A stretch of 64,000 nucleotides of DNA from Xiphophorus maculatus (taxonomy: Eukaryota > Chordata > Actinopteri > Cyprinodontiformes > Poeciliidae). Below, in pieces: positions 11,445 through 23,400 of this stretch. Position numbers and translations under genes: made by a program. The stretch is taken from NCBI RefSeq assembly GCF_002775205.1, contig NC_036450.1, positions 4,899,199 to 4,963,198 on the forward strand, written 5' to 3'. The notes beneath the pieces were generated by a model. That model was not told the DNA's origin. It saw only the letters and a program-made list of their open reading frames with translations, and ran no database searches. How positions within the stretch are numbered: the first letter of the stretch is position 1; every line of letters begins with the position of its first letter.

Positions 11445-14400
11445 CTGATGGAGAGAACAAACACAATCCAGCTGCAGTTATTGATCATTTATTGACACTT
11501 TGATGATGACTCCTGAATGAGTGATGTGACAGTTTGAAGATGGTTGAATGTGAGCTGCTTTGTTGTCATGAATCAGATGAAAAACACACTTACACTTCCT
11601 CAGACCTGGTGTCAAGAATGGGACTCCAGCAGGCTCCACCCTGAAAGGAGGAGGGGGGTCAGACCATCAGTCTCTTTCAGCAGCAAACATGGACATTACA
11701 TGTCTCTCAGACACACATTGTCCTCCACTGAGACAGGAACAGTCCAACATTTGGATTGCAAACTGCAGTGGATGTAGGAAGGACAGTTGGTGCTGCTGCA
11801 GCACAACTCATTTCTCCAAACACAGGAAAAGCTCCAACAGAGAGGAGAAAGGAAATCCCTCAGTAACAACCTGAAGAAACTCACTGAAGCCTAAAAGGAC
11901 ATCAGGAAACTAAGAAAACATTTCTGGAAGCTCAACCTGATTTAATAATCAGCATTAAAATACAATCAATCTAAACTCTGACACAACACCTGGATACCTG
12001 TTCCATCCACACTCCCACACACAGGTGAAGGAATGAAACACTAAACAGCCCTGCTGCTGAAAACCTGCTGTGGCCTCACTGTAATATCCAGAAATACAAA
12101 CATTAAAAAGGAGAAGCTGCATCACATTCAACAAAGAGTTCAACAAGAATCAAAGATTTGATCTCTGAGCTCAGACTCACAAACCAGGGAGAGGCTTCCA
12201 TCATCACACACCTCTGACAAACACCTCCAACCTTTCAGCACTTCCTCTACCAACCAACACCACCAGGTGGCGCTTCTGCACACATTTACAGTGAGACCAA
12301 GAAGAAGAAGCAGCATCCTGAATCCAGCACACATTTACAATGAAATCTGACTGTAAATGTAAATATGAGATGGAGATTATTCACATTAATTCAGTAACCA
12401 GGATGTGGAGGAGTTTAACGTTACTGGGACATTCATGGCAGGAGACGCTGCGCTCCATGCGCCCCGACCGCAGTAATCAATGTTACTGCCAGTTCAGCTG
12501 CTTACAACTATTTAATTGTTTTATTTATTGCAGTCGATTTAAACTAGAAGCTTGGTAAGATTACATTAAACTTCTCTAACCTAAATCAGTTTAACACCCA
12601 AAACTCAGACAGCGTTTAGCAGCTTAACTTTCCTCGATATGTTTTTCAGATTTGATGGTGAATTTTTGAAAGCTAGCAGTTCATGATATCAGGGAGGCAA
12701 AGGCGGCACCAGAATCATTGATTACTTTCAAACTAACCAACAAATCAAAAAGCGCAAAGCGACTTGGATGTAACTTGTAACGCAACGCTTTATAGAAATG
12801 TAGTGAAGTAGAAAGTACAGATACTGTAAAATGTAGTGGAGTAAAAGTTCCCACCATTAAATCTACTTACGTACAGAAACATGAAAAATGTCCTTAAGTT
12901 CAGTAACAAAGTTCTTGTCCCAACAACCAGGATCAGGTGAAGGACCTCTGCAGTCCCATGATGCTTCCTCTCCCTCTTCTAAACCATCTGATGGGCTGAT
13001 ATCATCCCTCTACTTTATCAATAAAATGTTTTTCTTTCTCTTATTACGATTCCATTATTTATCCTAAATGTGACGTCAGAGCTGTGGATCTGGAATCTGA
13101 TTGGTCGGATGGATATTTCCCTGGTTTCCCAACATGAAGGGTCTCTGCCTTTTTCCAAGACGTTGGGAATTTTTCCCAAACTTTATTGAACAATCCCAAA
13201 AGCTTTCCCAACTACTGAAAACCTAAACACATTAGTCTTTTCTTGGATCTGTCTAAAAGGTCTTATTATTGTTTTTTCATTTCTACCACAGTCAACAGAG
13301 CACAATTCTACTTTTTCACCCTCATTCACTGCAATTCTTCATTTCCTCTGGAAAACAAGGGATTTCCATTCTCTCCTGATTCCTTTCATTCTTTGGATCA
13401 TTTTCCAGATGTCGCCCCCTGGTGGAGATCAAACTACTAAATGGATGAAACTGTTAAAATTCTCACTTTCTTTCTTTGCCTCATGAATAGTTTTCTCCAC
13501 TTTTTATGTCATTTATATTTTATTAAATCCTGAAAGTTGTGAGTTTTGTTTAAAATCTAAAGTTCTTTATTTTTCTCTCCCATAACTTTTAAACATCCAT
13601 CTGACCAACATGGAGTTACTTTTCTTCTCATCTTTGCTTCTTGGGGCTGATTGGTCTGGAGCTCCATCAAATATTGTTTTAAAGTCCTTTCTGCCATCAG
13701 TAGATCATCATGGAAATCTAACTGAACTTCTTTTATTAATTTAGTCAGAGTCCCTATTAAACTATTAAACCCATCCCACACTTTAATTTTCCTTGTGAGT
13801 GTAACTGGGTCTATATTGTTGTATATTTTCACAAAATGTTTTCTTTAATTTATTTGTCCTCTTATACTTGTCTGTCTTCGTGTTCCTCTGTGTCTGCTAT
13901 GAGGGGTTTGGTCCTCCAGCTCCGCCCTACTTTCTTCTTCTTTTGTTCAGGGTCCTCCAGCACCATTATAAATGTTAAGTTGTTCATTTCTTCTTCCCTT
14001 TTGTTACTCGTTCCACTGGGAAGAGGGAAGTTTTATAATCTATTGTAATCCTTTCATTTATATTGTCCAAATGTTTATTTTTTTTCTTCTGTATTAATGT
14101 TAGGTTAATATTTTCATTCGAGTTGCTATTATGCATTTATAAGATTTGATGCATGCTAACATTATGATTTTGTAGAGATCGGGTTGGAGAACTGGAGCAC
14201 ATGCTACGTGCTAATGCTAATATCTCCCGATTGACAGGCTGAATAAACGGAGAGCCTCCAAACCCAGACTCGGTGTTTTTATGGTTTATCCTATAAACAC
14301 ACAACGCAGAAGTCCACCGGTCACACTTGGTGCCGTTCGACCCGAGACATCTCTGATCGAGTCCGCAGTCAGCGAACCCCAGCCCAGCGGAGCTGTGACG

Positions 14401-17400
14401 ATCTCTGGCTGTCTCCTGGTCCCGAGCTGCGCCGCTAGAGCCGCTTTGCCCTGAGTGCGGTCTTTCAGGTTTAATATTACTATTTTTTTTTTTTGCGCTA
14501 GACGGTCAACACCGACAACAACAAAATAAGTTTCCCATTAAAAGCTGTTTTTTTGGGGGGTTTTTTTCTGTATTTGCTCTGTGTGTGTGATTATTTTTTT
14601 TTTCTATATATATATTTTTAAGTCATTGTTATTATTTTTCTTTTAATTGTTTGCTTTGTTGCAATTCACAGACATGTCTCATGCAAATCTGCCGGAACTT
14701 GAATATGTAGGCAGTGGTGTGAGTTTTGGTTCAGCAAACAATCAACATAATGCTTCACCGTGTTTTGGGAGAGGTAGGCCTGTGGTGCCTGGTCACAATG
14801 AATGCACAGTTGACCAGTCTGTGATAAATCCACAGTTTGTGCCTGTTGCAAACTCCACACCAGTTCCTTTTGTTAATTCACAGCCTACACATGTTTCACA
14901 TGAGGCACTCAGTGGTTTAATATCTGACCTGGCAAAACAAATTGGAGATAATATTACAGCTAAAATGTGCACCGTGCAACAGGCCAGCCACTCCCAGGAG
15001 TACCCTGCTAATAATGCATCTCCTACTCTACCGGAGTCTCCCCATGTGAAGGTTGTGGTGCAGTCTGAAGCCAAAGCCCCTCCATTCTTCAGGGGTGACA
15101 ATAGTGACACATTTTCCATCCAAGAATGGGAAGATCTGATGAGGTGTTACCTGTCTCGGGCTAACTGTGGGACGCCTGAAGAACAATATGGGCTGCTAAT
15201 GTCAAGGTTAACAGGCAAAGCCCGTGATGTGGTGAAGGTCTCTCTACGGTGCCGTCCTGAACTGTGTGGTGCTGGGTTAATTAATGCTGTTTTTAATGTA
15301 TTAAAGCACCATTTCAGTGAACTTACATGTTCCAACCTGCCAATGAGAGACTTTTATGGTACTGTTCCCAGGACTGGGGAGGATGCTATGGACTATTGGA
15401 TCCGTCTTAATAAGACCATTGATGCTGTGGATGAGGGTCTCCGCAGGCGTGGTAAATGTGTGGAGGACCCTCATGCAGAGGTTGTGATGATGTTTTATCA
15501 GTCACTGCCCTGACCCCACCCTTTCCTTGTCATTTCAAATGAAGCCAGCAGAACAGTGGACAGTAGCTGAGGTCCAGCAACGCCTGGATGGTCGTGTGAG
15601 AACAGTCAAGAGCATAGTGGCAAATACACAGGCTGTTGACGGTGCCGATACATTGCATGACCCTGTGGCAAGCCCGCAACCCACTGGGGCGTGCAGTGTT
15701 GCCACTATTGAACCTGTTTCTCAACAGATGGTGACCATGTTTGACAGGGTTCTCTCTCTGTGTAATGCGTCTCTGGCTACTGGTCACCAGAGAGCGGGCC
15801 GATCTCAGGTTCCCCGGCGAACACAGCCCCTAGCCTGTCGAGTTTGTGGGTCCAGTGAACACTCCACACATTCACACTGCAGACTATACAGGTTATGTCT
15901 TAACTGTTTTGAGCCAGGACATGTGAAACGTGACTGCAGGCAGGAAGTGGGACAGAGATCCTCAAATGCTGCTTCACATGTTGATTTAAACTGACTGGCC
16001 TGTGTGATGAGAGGGGCAACATGGGCATTGTACACAACACCCTCACTGATTCTGTTAATCCACACTCAGAGTATGTTGACTGCTGTGAAAGCTTCCCCAA
16101 CGAGAAAACAATAATTTTGGTTGGGTCCCAAAGAGTTGAGGAAGCTAGTGAGTTGTTTTATGCCCCTGTGTCTATTGGTGGCCAGACGTCACTGAGAGGG
16201 ATGCTGGACTCGGGCAGCATGTCATGTACACTTAGTGAAACGGGGGAGGCTAAGCTGAGAGCGGCAGGTGTTGTCCTGTCCCCGCAACCTGTCTCTGAAA
16301 GAGTTGTCCTTGTTGGTTGTGGTGGACTTATTACACGACCTAAATGCATTTATGAGCTGAGCATGAAGCTCTACGGTCTTAACTGTCTGGTGCCGATGTT
16401 CCTTGTTCCTGGACAGAGGGATGAGTTGATTATTGGCACAAATGTGCTTCGACCAATGATCCAAAGAATGAAGTCTGATGGGAAATACTGGGAGATGGTG
16501 TCCTCTCATACGACTGACCCTGATTGTGAACAGTTCCTCCAGTTACTGAGTTGCACCTCCCGGTGGCAGAGCCCAGAGGTACCTGACAAGGTGGGTACTG
16601 TGAAATTGCAGCAGGCCGTTACACTGTTCCCCCGAAAGGAATACATTGTTTGGGGAAGGCTTCCTCCCTCTGCCCCTGTGTCTCCTGGGAGCACTGTCGT
16701 CGTGGAACCGACTTCAGCTCGCTCCACACCAAAAAACATCTTGGTTGGTCGGGTCATTACACCGATGTGGGGCGATCGTTGGATTCCCATGAAGGTTCTT
16801 AATCCCACTGATAAGCCTCTTATATTGCGCCGCAATAGTAAGTTAGCTGATGTGTTCCCTTGTGTGGCTGTTGAGGACTTTCCTGTCACTCCGGTCTCAT
16901 GTATGGTGCAGTCTAGCCAGACTACTTCTTCATTCTCTCTGGGATGTGAATCATCAGATCCTGTGCAGATGCTAAAGGACTGTGGCCTTGGTGATGTGGA
17001 CTTGGAGGGTTGTGAAGTGTCTGATGAGTGGAGGAGGAAGCTGGCTGATCTGTTGTTGAGCTTTCAGGATGTGTTCTCCAAGGACCATTTGGACTGTGGA
17101 GAAGCAAAAGGGTTTGTCCACCGGATCCATCTATCTGATGCTCGCCCCTTCAGGTTGCCTTTCCGCAGGGTGCCCCCAGCACATTATCAAGTGCTGAGAG
17201 AAGTGCTATCAGAGATGGAGATGAAAGGCATAATCAGTAAGTCAATGAGTGAATATGCTTCACCCTTGGTGTTGGTGTGGAAGAAGAATGGCGACTTGAG
17301 AATATGTACTGATTTTCTTTGGCTTAATGCTAGGACGGTTAAAGATGCCCATCCACTGCCCCACCAAACTGATTGTCTTGCCGCACTGGGAGGGAATGCC

Positions 17401-20400
17401 TTTTTCAGCACCATGGATCTGACCTCCGGGTTTTACAACGTGCCTCTGCATGAGTCCGACAGACGTTTGACGGCCTTCTCTACACCACTTGGCCTATATG
17501 AGTATAATCGTCTCCCCCAAGGTCTCTGTAATAGTCCTGCATCGTTCATGCGCATGATGCTTAGTATCTTTGGTGACTTAAACTTCTCCAGTCTCCTCTG
17601 CTACTTGGATGACCTATTGGTGTTCGCGCCTTCTGAAGAGGAGTCGTTAAACCGTTTGAGCGTTGTATTCTCCCGGCTGCGGTCCAGCAACTTGAAACAC
17701 TCTCAGAAGAAGTGTCACTTCCTGAGACGGTCTGTAGCATTTCTTGGACATGTAGTGAGTGCATCTGGTGTTTCTGTTGATGAGGAGAAGGTGAGAGTAA
17801 TATCTGGCTTCACAAAGGCTGATCTAATGGAGGCTGATGGTCACACCCCATCTCAACAGAAGGTTAGATCTTTCCTTGGAATGGTAATATTTTACCAACA
17901 TTTCATCCCTGCATGTTCTCGTGTTGCCAAACCTCTTTTTGCCTTGACTGCGGGCCAGAAGAGAAGACACAAGGGCAGCAGTCGTTATGTGAGACCTGGG
18001 ACGTTCAGGAAACTGACACCACTTGATTGGACCCCTGAGTGTGAGGAAGCCTTCGTGCAGTTGAAGAATTCACTCCTCAATTCTGTGGTTTTGGCACACC
18101 CGGATTTTGACAGGCCTTTCATCCTCTCCACAGATGCTTCCACTGATGGTCTGGGTGCTGTTCTTTCTCAGGTACCGGTGGGTGAGGAGAGGGCAAGACC
18201 AGTTGCTTTTGCTAGCAAGTCTCTCAGTCGTGGCCAAACCAAGTACCCTGCTCACAGACTTGAGTTTTTGGCTCTTAAATGGGCAGTGTGTGATAAATTC
18301 AGTCATTGGCTGAAGGGTCATAAATTCACTGTTTGGACCGATAATAACCCTCTCACGTATATTCTGACCAAGCCAAAGCTGGATGCTTGTGAGCAACGCT
18401 GGGTCTCCAAGCTTTCTCCATACACTTTTGACATCAAGTATGTCCCGGGCAGGTTGAATATTGTGGCAGATGCTCTGAGCAGAAGGCCATTTGTCAGGTC
18501 GCTGGCTGAACGTGTGCTGGCGGAACCCTATGTTGACCTCTTGAAGCAGGCTTGTGATGTGACAGATGAGTCTGTGCAGGCGGCTTTCCATCTGACTTGC
18601 CACCCTGACCGACTTACCGTTCTCAATGGCTGTCAACGTCTCCATGTCTGAAGATGATGTCTCTTCTGTGCTATCGTCCATCAGCAACTTTGAGGTGGCG
18701 TCCAGACACCGAGCTGCGTCCCTAGCTGACCACTTGCCGTCAGTTGTGGTTCCTGATGATGCTTCTTCTGTACTATCCAAGGCAGAGCTTCAGTCTCAAC
18801 AGGAGCACGATGCCACGCTCTCCAGGGTTCTCCATTATGTGACCAGGAAGCGGAGGCCTTCTAGACGTGAACGCTACAATGAGTGTCAGCAGACCTTAAA
18901 ACTTTTGAAGCAGTGGGATAGACTTGTGCTTTTGGATGGGATTCTTTACCGTGTCACCAAAGATCCCTTAACGAAGTGCAAGCGCTTCCAATTTGTCGTA
19001 CCAGAGTCCCTGCAGTCAGTGGTACTTTCTGGCATACATGACAATGCCGGTCACCAAGGCCAGCCGCGCACTTTGTCGCTTGCTCGTCAACGTTTTTTTT
19101 GGTTTGATATAGACAAGGATGTGCGTAACTATGTAAGGCAGTGTTCAAGATGTGTTGCCAGTAAGACCCCTGAACCAGCTGCCAGGGCACCACTGGAGAG
19201 TATAAAGACCTATGCCCCACTTGAGTTAGTGTGCATTGATTTCTGGTCAGCTGAAGACAGAAACAACAAGTCTGTGGATGTACTTGTGATCACTGACCAC
19301 TTTACTAAGTTGGCACATGCCTTCACCTGTCGTGACCAGTCAGCTAAGAGTGTGGCAAAGAAGCTGTGGGAGGGTTTCTTCTGCATATATGGTTTCCCTC
19401 AGCGCATACACTCTGACCAGGGCCCAAGCTTTGAGAGTGAGTTGGTGGCAGAGTTATTGGACATGGGGGGCATTATGAAATCACACACTACGCCCTACCA
19501 CCCCATGGGCAATGGTGTTACGGAGAGGTTTAACCAAACTTTGGGGAGCATGCTGAGATCTCTGCCCCCTAGAGTGAAACAGAAGTGGCCACAAATGATT
19601 CAGTCGATGACGTTTGTGTACAACTGTACTGCACATGAAACGACTGGGTTTGCGCCATTTTACCTGATGTTTGGACGGGTTCCACGGTTACCGGTTGATC
19701 TCATTTTCAAGACTGTTCTTCGTGATGACACAGTTTGTGATTACAATGCCTATGTCAAGTCACTCATGAATGATCTACATTCTGCTATGGCCCTGGCTCA
19801 AGAACACAGTGCTGCTGAGCAGAGACACCAATCAAGGCAGTACAACAAAAGGGTCAGGGGCTTACCTCTGTCGGTGGGGGACCGGGTGCTGTTGGCAAAC
19901 AAGAGCACGAGAGGGAAACGTAAACTGTCAGATAAATGGGAGTCTACAGTTTTTGAGGTAGTCGCTTCTAAACCCGGCCTTAACCTCTATAAGATCAGGG
20001 ATTCCTCAGGACGTGAAAGGACAGTTCATCGCAACCTCCTACTCCAGGTCAACTTCTTGCCCTTGGACCCTTCATTGGATGAGCAGTGCTCTGTTAGTTC
20101 TGTTGCTGCCCCAGGGGAGCCCGATACCTCCTCCTCAGAGAGAGGAACTGACACCCTAGGGCCTGTTATCCCTCCTTGTGTCTGTGAGTCTAGTGAGGTC
20201 CGTACGGCATCCTGGGTTCAGGCACAGTCATCATGTGAGAGCGAAGACTTACCCTCCCCTGAGGAGATGTGTTCTGCCTCCCTTGGGTGGGCTGGTGCAG
20301 GTGCTCCTTCACTCCCTTCCATTGAGTCACATAGTCATCAAGGGGACTTACATGACCTTCAGGACAGGGGTTTAGGTCACAGAGTCACTACGCGTCTTGG

Positions 20401-23400
20401 CAGGATTATCAAGCCGGTGTGTAGATTGATTGAGTCTATGGCCCAGATTGAGTCTGTTTTTGGGAATCAAAAATCTCCTATCAGAACTGTGTAATTATTT
20501 TTTTGTTTGTTTGTTTGTTTGTTTTGTTTTTCCCCATACTTCATCCTTGGTCTCCTGATTGTTATGCTTCTAGGCAAGTACTTTGTTGAGTATATGGATG
20601 GCGTGTACAGGCTTTTATTTCCGAATATTGTAATTAGCCAAAACGGTGTGGTGTATAGGGCACCACATCCTGTCTGATAGGTTTCTGTAACCTCTTAATC
20701 TTTTAGTAGATGGCTCTTCCGCCGACTTTGCCCATTGGCTGTGGTAATTTTTGGCCTGTGATGTATGTTTTTTTGTGTGTGTGTTTGTTTTCCTTATGGT
20801 TTTATAATTTTGTGTAAATCTAGGGGGGTGAATGTAACTGGGTCTATATTGTTGTATATTTTCACAAAATGTTTTCTTTAATTTATTTGCCCTCTTATAC
20901 TTGTCTGTCTTCGTGTTCCTCTGTGTCTGCTATGAGGGGTTTGGTCCTCCAGCTCCGCCCTACTTTCTTCTTCTTTTGTTCAGGGTCCTCCAGCACCATT
21001 ATAAATGTTAAGTTGTTCATTTCCTCTTCCCTTTTGTTACTCGTTCCACTGGGAAGAGGCAAGTTTTATAATCTATTGTAATCCTTTCATTTATATTGTC
21101 CAAATGTTTATTTTTTTTCTTCTGTATTAATGTTAGGTTAATATTTTCATTCGAGTTGCTATTATGCATTTATAAGATTTGATGCATGCTAACATTATGA
21201 TTTTGTAGAGATCGGGTTGGAGAACTGGAGCACATGCTACGTGCTAATGCTAATATCTCCCGATTGACAGGCTGAATAAACGGAGTCCGCCTCCAAACCC
21301 AGACTCGGTGTTTTTATGGTTTATCCTATAAACACACAACGCAGAAGTCCACCGGTCACATGAGCCGTTCTTAGTCTGGAGAATATTCCAGAAAACTGGG
21401 TAATGATCTCTGCCTCCAGATGAGGCGTCTAAATATTTAATTATCAAATTAAACATTCAGCTTCAAACTAAATGTTTCCCAGCAGACTGACTAAAGACAT
21501 TTCTCCCTCTTCCTCCTCTATCAGACCTTCTCTGCTCCTGCAGCAGGTTCCTCCATACCTGAGAGCTTTCAGTCTCCAGTGTGGATCCTTCAGTCCAGCC
21601 GACAGCAGCTTCACTCCTGAGTCTCCTGGATGATTGTAGCTCAGGTCCAACTCTTTCAGATGGGAGGGGTTGGAGGTCAGAGCTGAGGCCAGAGAAGCAC
21701 AGCCTTCCTCTGAGACCAAACAGCCTGATAAGCTGCAGACACACAATTCATCACATGATGAGAACATTGAGGTAGAACCCAAGGTCTGAACTGATGGATG
21801 GATGAATTTGTAACATGTGGAATAAATAAGAAAGCCAAGCAACTGCTGGGATCTGTAATAATGTTTCTTTCTGCTCCTAAGATGCAGCAATTTGTCAAGT
21901 GCCCAGAGTTACCTGAGAGTTTCCAGGTTGCAGTTTGGACTCTTCAGTCCAGCAGAGAGAAGCTTCACTCCTGAATCCTGCAGGTTGTTGTTACTCAGGT
22001 CCAGTTCTCTGAGACTGGAGGACTGGGAGCTGAGAACTGAGGACAGAGCTTCACAGCTTCTCTCTGAGAGGTTACAGACACTCAGTCTGAGGAGACAGGG
22101 AGAAAAATCTGTTATTGAGCAAATCAAAAATATTTATTTCTTCATTTCCAGTCAAGAATTTTCTTCTTGGAAAGATTGAAAGGACTTTTTACTTCACATA
22201 TTTTTATGTTGACCTTTATTGTTAACTGGATCATTTTGTAGATGGTTCTCCTGTCTTGAAGGATTGAACAACAGACAACAAGGAGGCTGGCAAGAGAAAT
22301 ATTACAATCCACCATGAACTAAATCAGTGTTTCCCAATTCCGGTCCTCAGGCCTCCCTGCCCTGCATGTTTTAGGTGTTTCCCTTCTGCTACACACGTGG
22401 ATTGAATATATGGGTGATCAACAGGTTTCTGCAGCACTTGATGGTCATGCAATCATTTGAATCAGCTGCTCTGGAATAGAGGCACATCTAAAACATGCAG
22501 AGCATGGAGGCCTGAGGACCGGAGTTGGGAAACGCCGAACTAAATGAATCCAGTGTCAGTTTTAACAGAAAGAGTCCAGTGAAAATCTAGGCTGAATAGC
22601 AGCATCAGAGCTGGTTTGAGGGAAAACACCAGCTTCAAGCAAAGCAGAGAGAATCTCAGATTTCATCTTTCCCTTTTTAACTGCTTGGATACAGAGATGG
22701 AAAACTGAGCAGCAACTGACAAAAGCTGTTCCTTTGAGCAACAAGCTAACTATTTAGCTTCAAACTAAATGTTTCCCAGCAGACTGACTAAAGACATTTC
22801 TCCCTCTTCCTCCTCTATCAGACCTTCTCTGCTCCTGCAGCAGGTTCCTCCATACCTGAGAGCTTCCAGTCTCCAGTGTGGATCCTTCAGTCCAGCCGAC
22901 AGCAGCTTCACTCCTGAGTCTCCTGGATGATTGTAGCTCAGGTCCAACTCTTTCAGATGGGAGGGGTTGGAGGTCAGAGCTGAGGCCAGAGAAGCACAGC
23001 CTTCCTCTGAGACCAAACAGCCTGATAAGCTGCAGACACACAATTCATCACATGATGAGAACATTGAGGTAGAACCCAAAGTCTGAACTGATGGATGGAT
23101 TTGTAACATGTGGAATAAATAAGGTAGCCAAGCAACTGCTGGGATCTGTAATACTGTTTCTTTTTGCTCCTAAGATGCAGCAATTTGTCAAGTGCCCGGA
23201 GTTACCTGAGAGTTTCCAGGTTGCAGTTTGGACTCTTCAGTCCAGCAGAGAGAAGCTTCACTCCTGAATCCTGCAGGTTGTTGTTACTCAGGTCCAGTTC
23301 TCTGAGACTGGAGGACTGGGAGCTGAGAACTGAGGACAGAGCTTCACAGCTTCTCTCTGAGAGGTTACAGCCACTCAGTCTGAGGAGACAGAGAGAAAAT

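Larger units (their letters stand above)
10271..13799. repeat. segmental duplication, copy 1 (PRY-SPRY 3' end of the NLR gene)
   Basis: This block matches 47821-52313 almost base for base from TTTCAGGTAGAAG onward, at an offset of about 37.55 kb. After the Gypsy element at 13800-21360 the match resumes at 21361. The copies differ most in one internal stretch (about 12334-12625 here, 49876-51138 there). The block covers the last two exons of the NLR gene, its 3' UTR and the intron upstream. Confidence 0.9.
13800..21360 (+). mobile_element. Ty3/Gypsy LTR retrotransposon (full length, frameshifted)
   Basis: Complete element of 7,561 bp with 5' LTR 13800-14325, 3' LTR 20833-21360 and TGTAAC...GTCACA ends. 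A 4-bp target duplication TGAG stands at 13796-13799 and 21361-21364. The paralogous intron at 52310-52313 has a single TGAG and no element, so it is a true empty site. Order is gag, zinc knuckle, protease, RT, RNase H, integrase (Ty3/Gypsy order), without env or chromodomain. The LTRs differ by eye by about three substitutions and one 2-bp indel, so the insertion is fairly young. The reading frame shifts within gag and before integrase. It lies antisense to the host NLR gene, in the intron before the PRY-SPRY end. Confidence 0.95.

Noticed and set aside
18070..18780. 236-codon frame on the minus strand
   Set aside because: It lies entirely opposite the Gypsy RNase H and integrase region, whose plus-strand motifs are clear.
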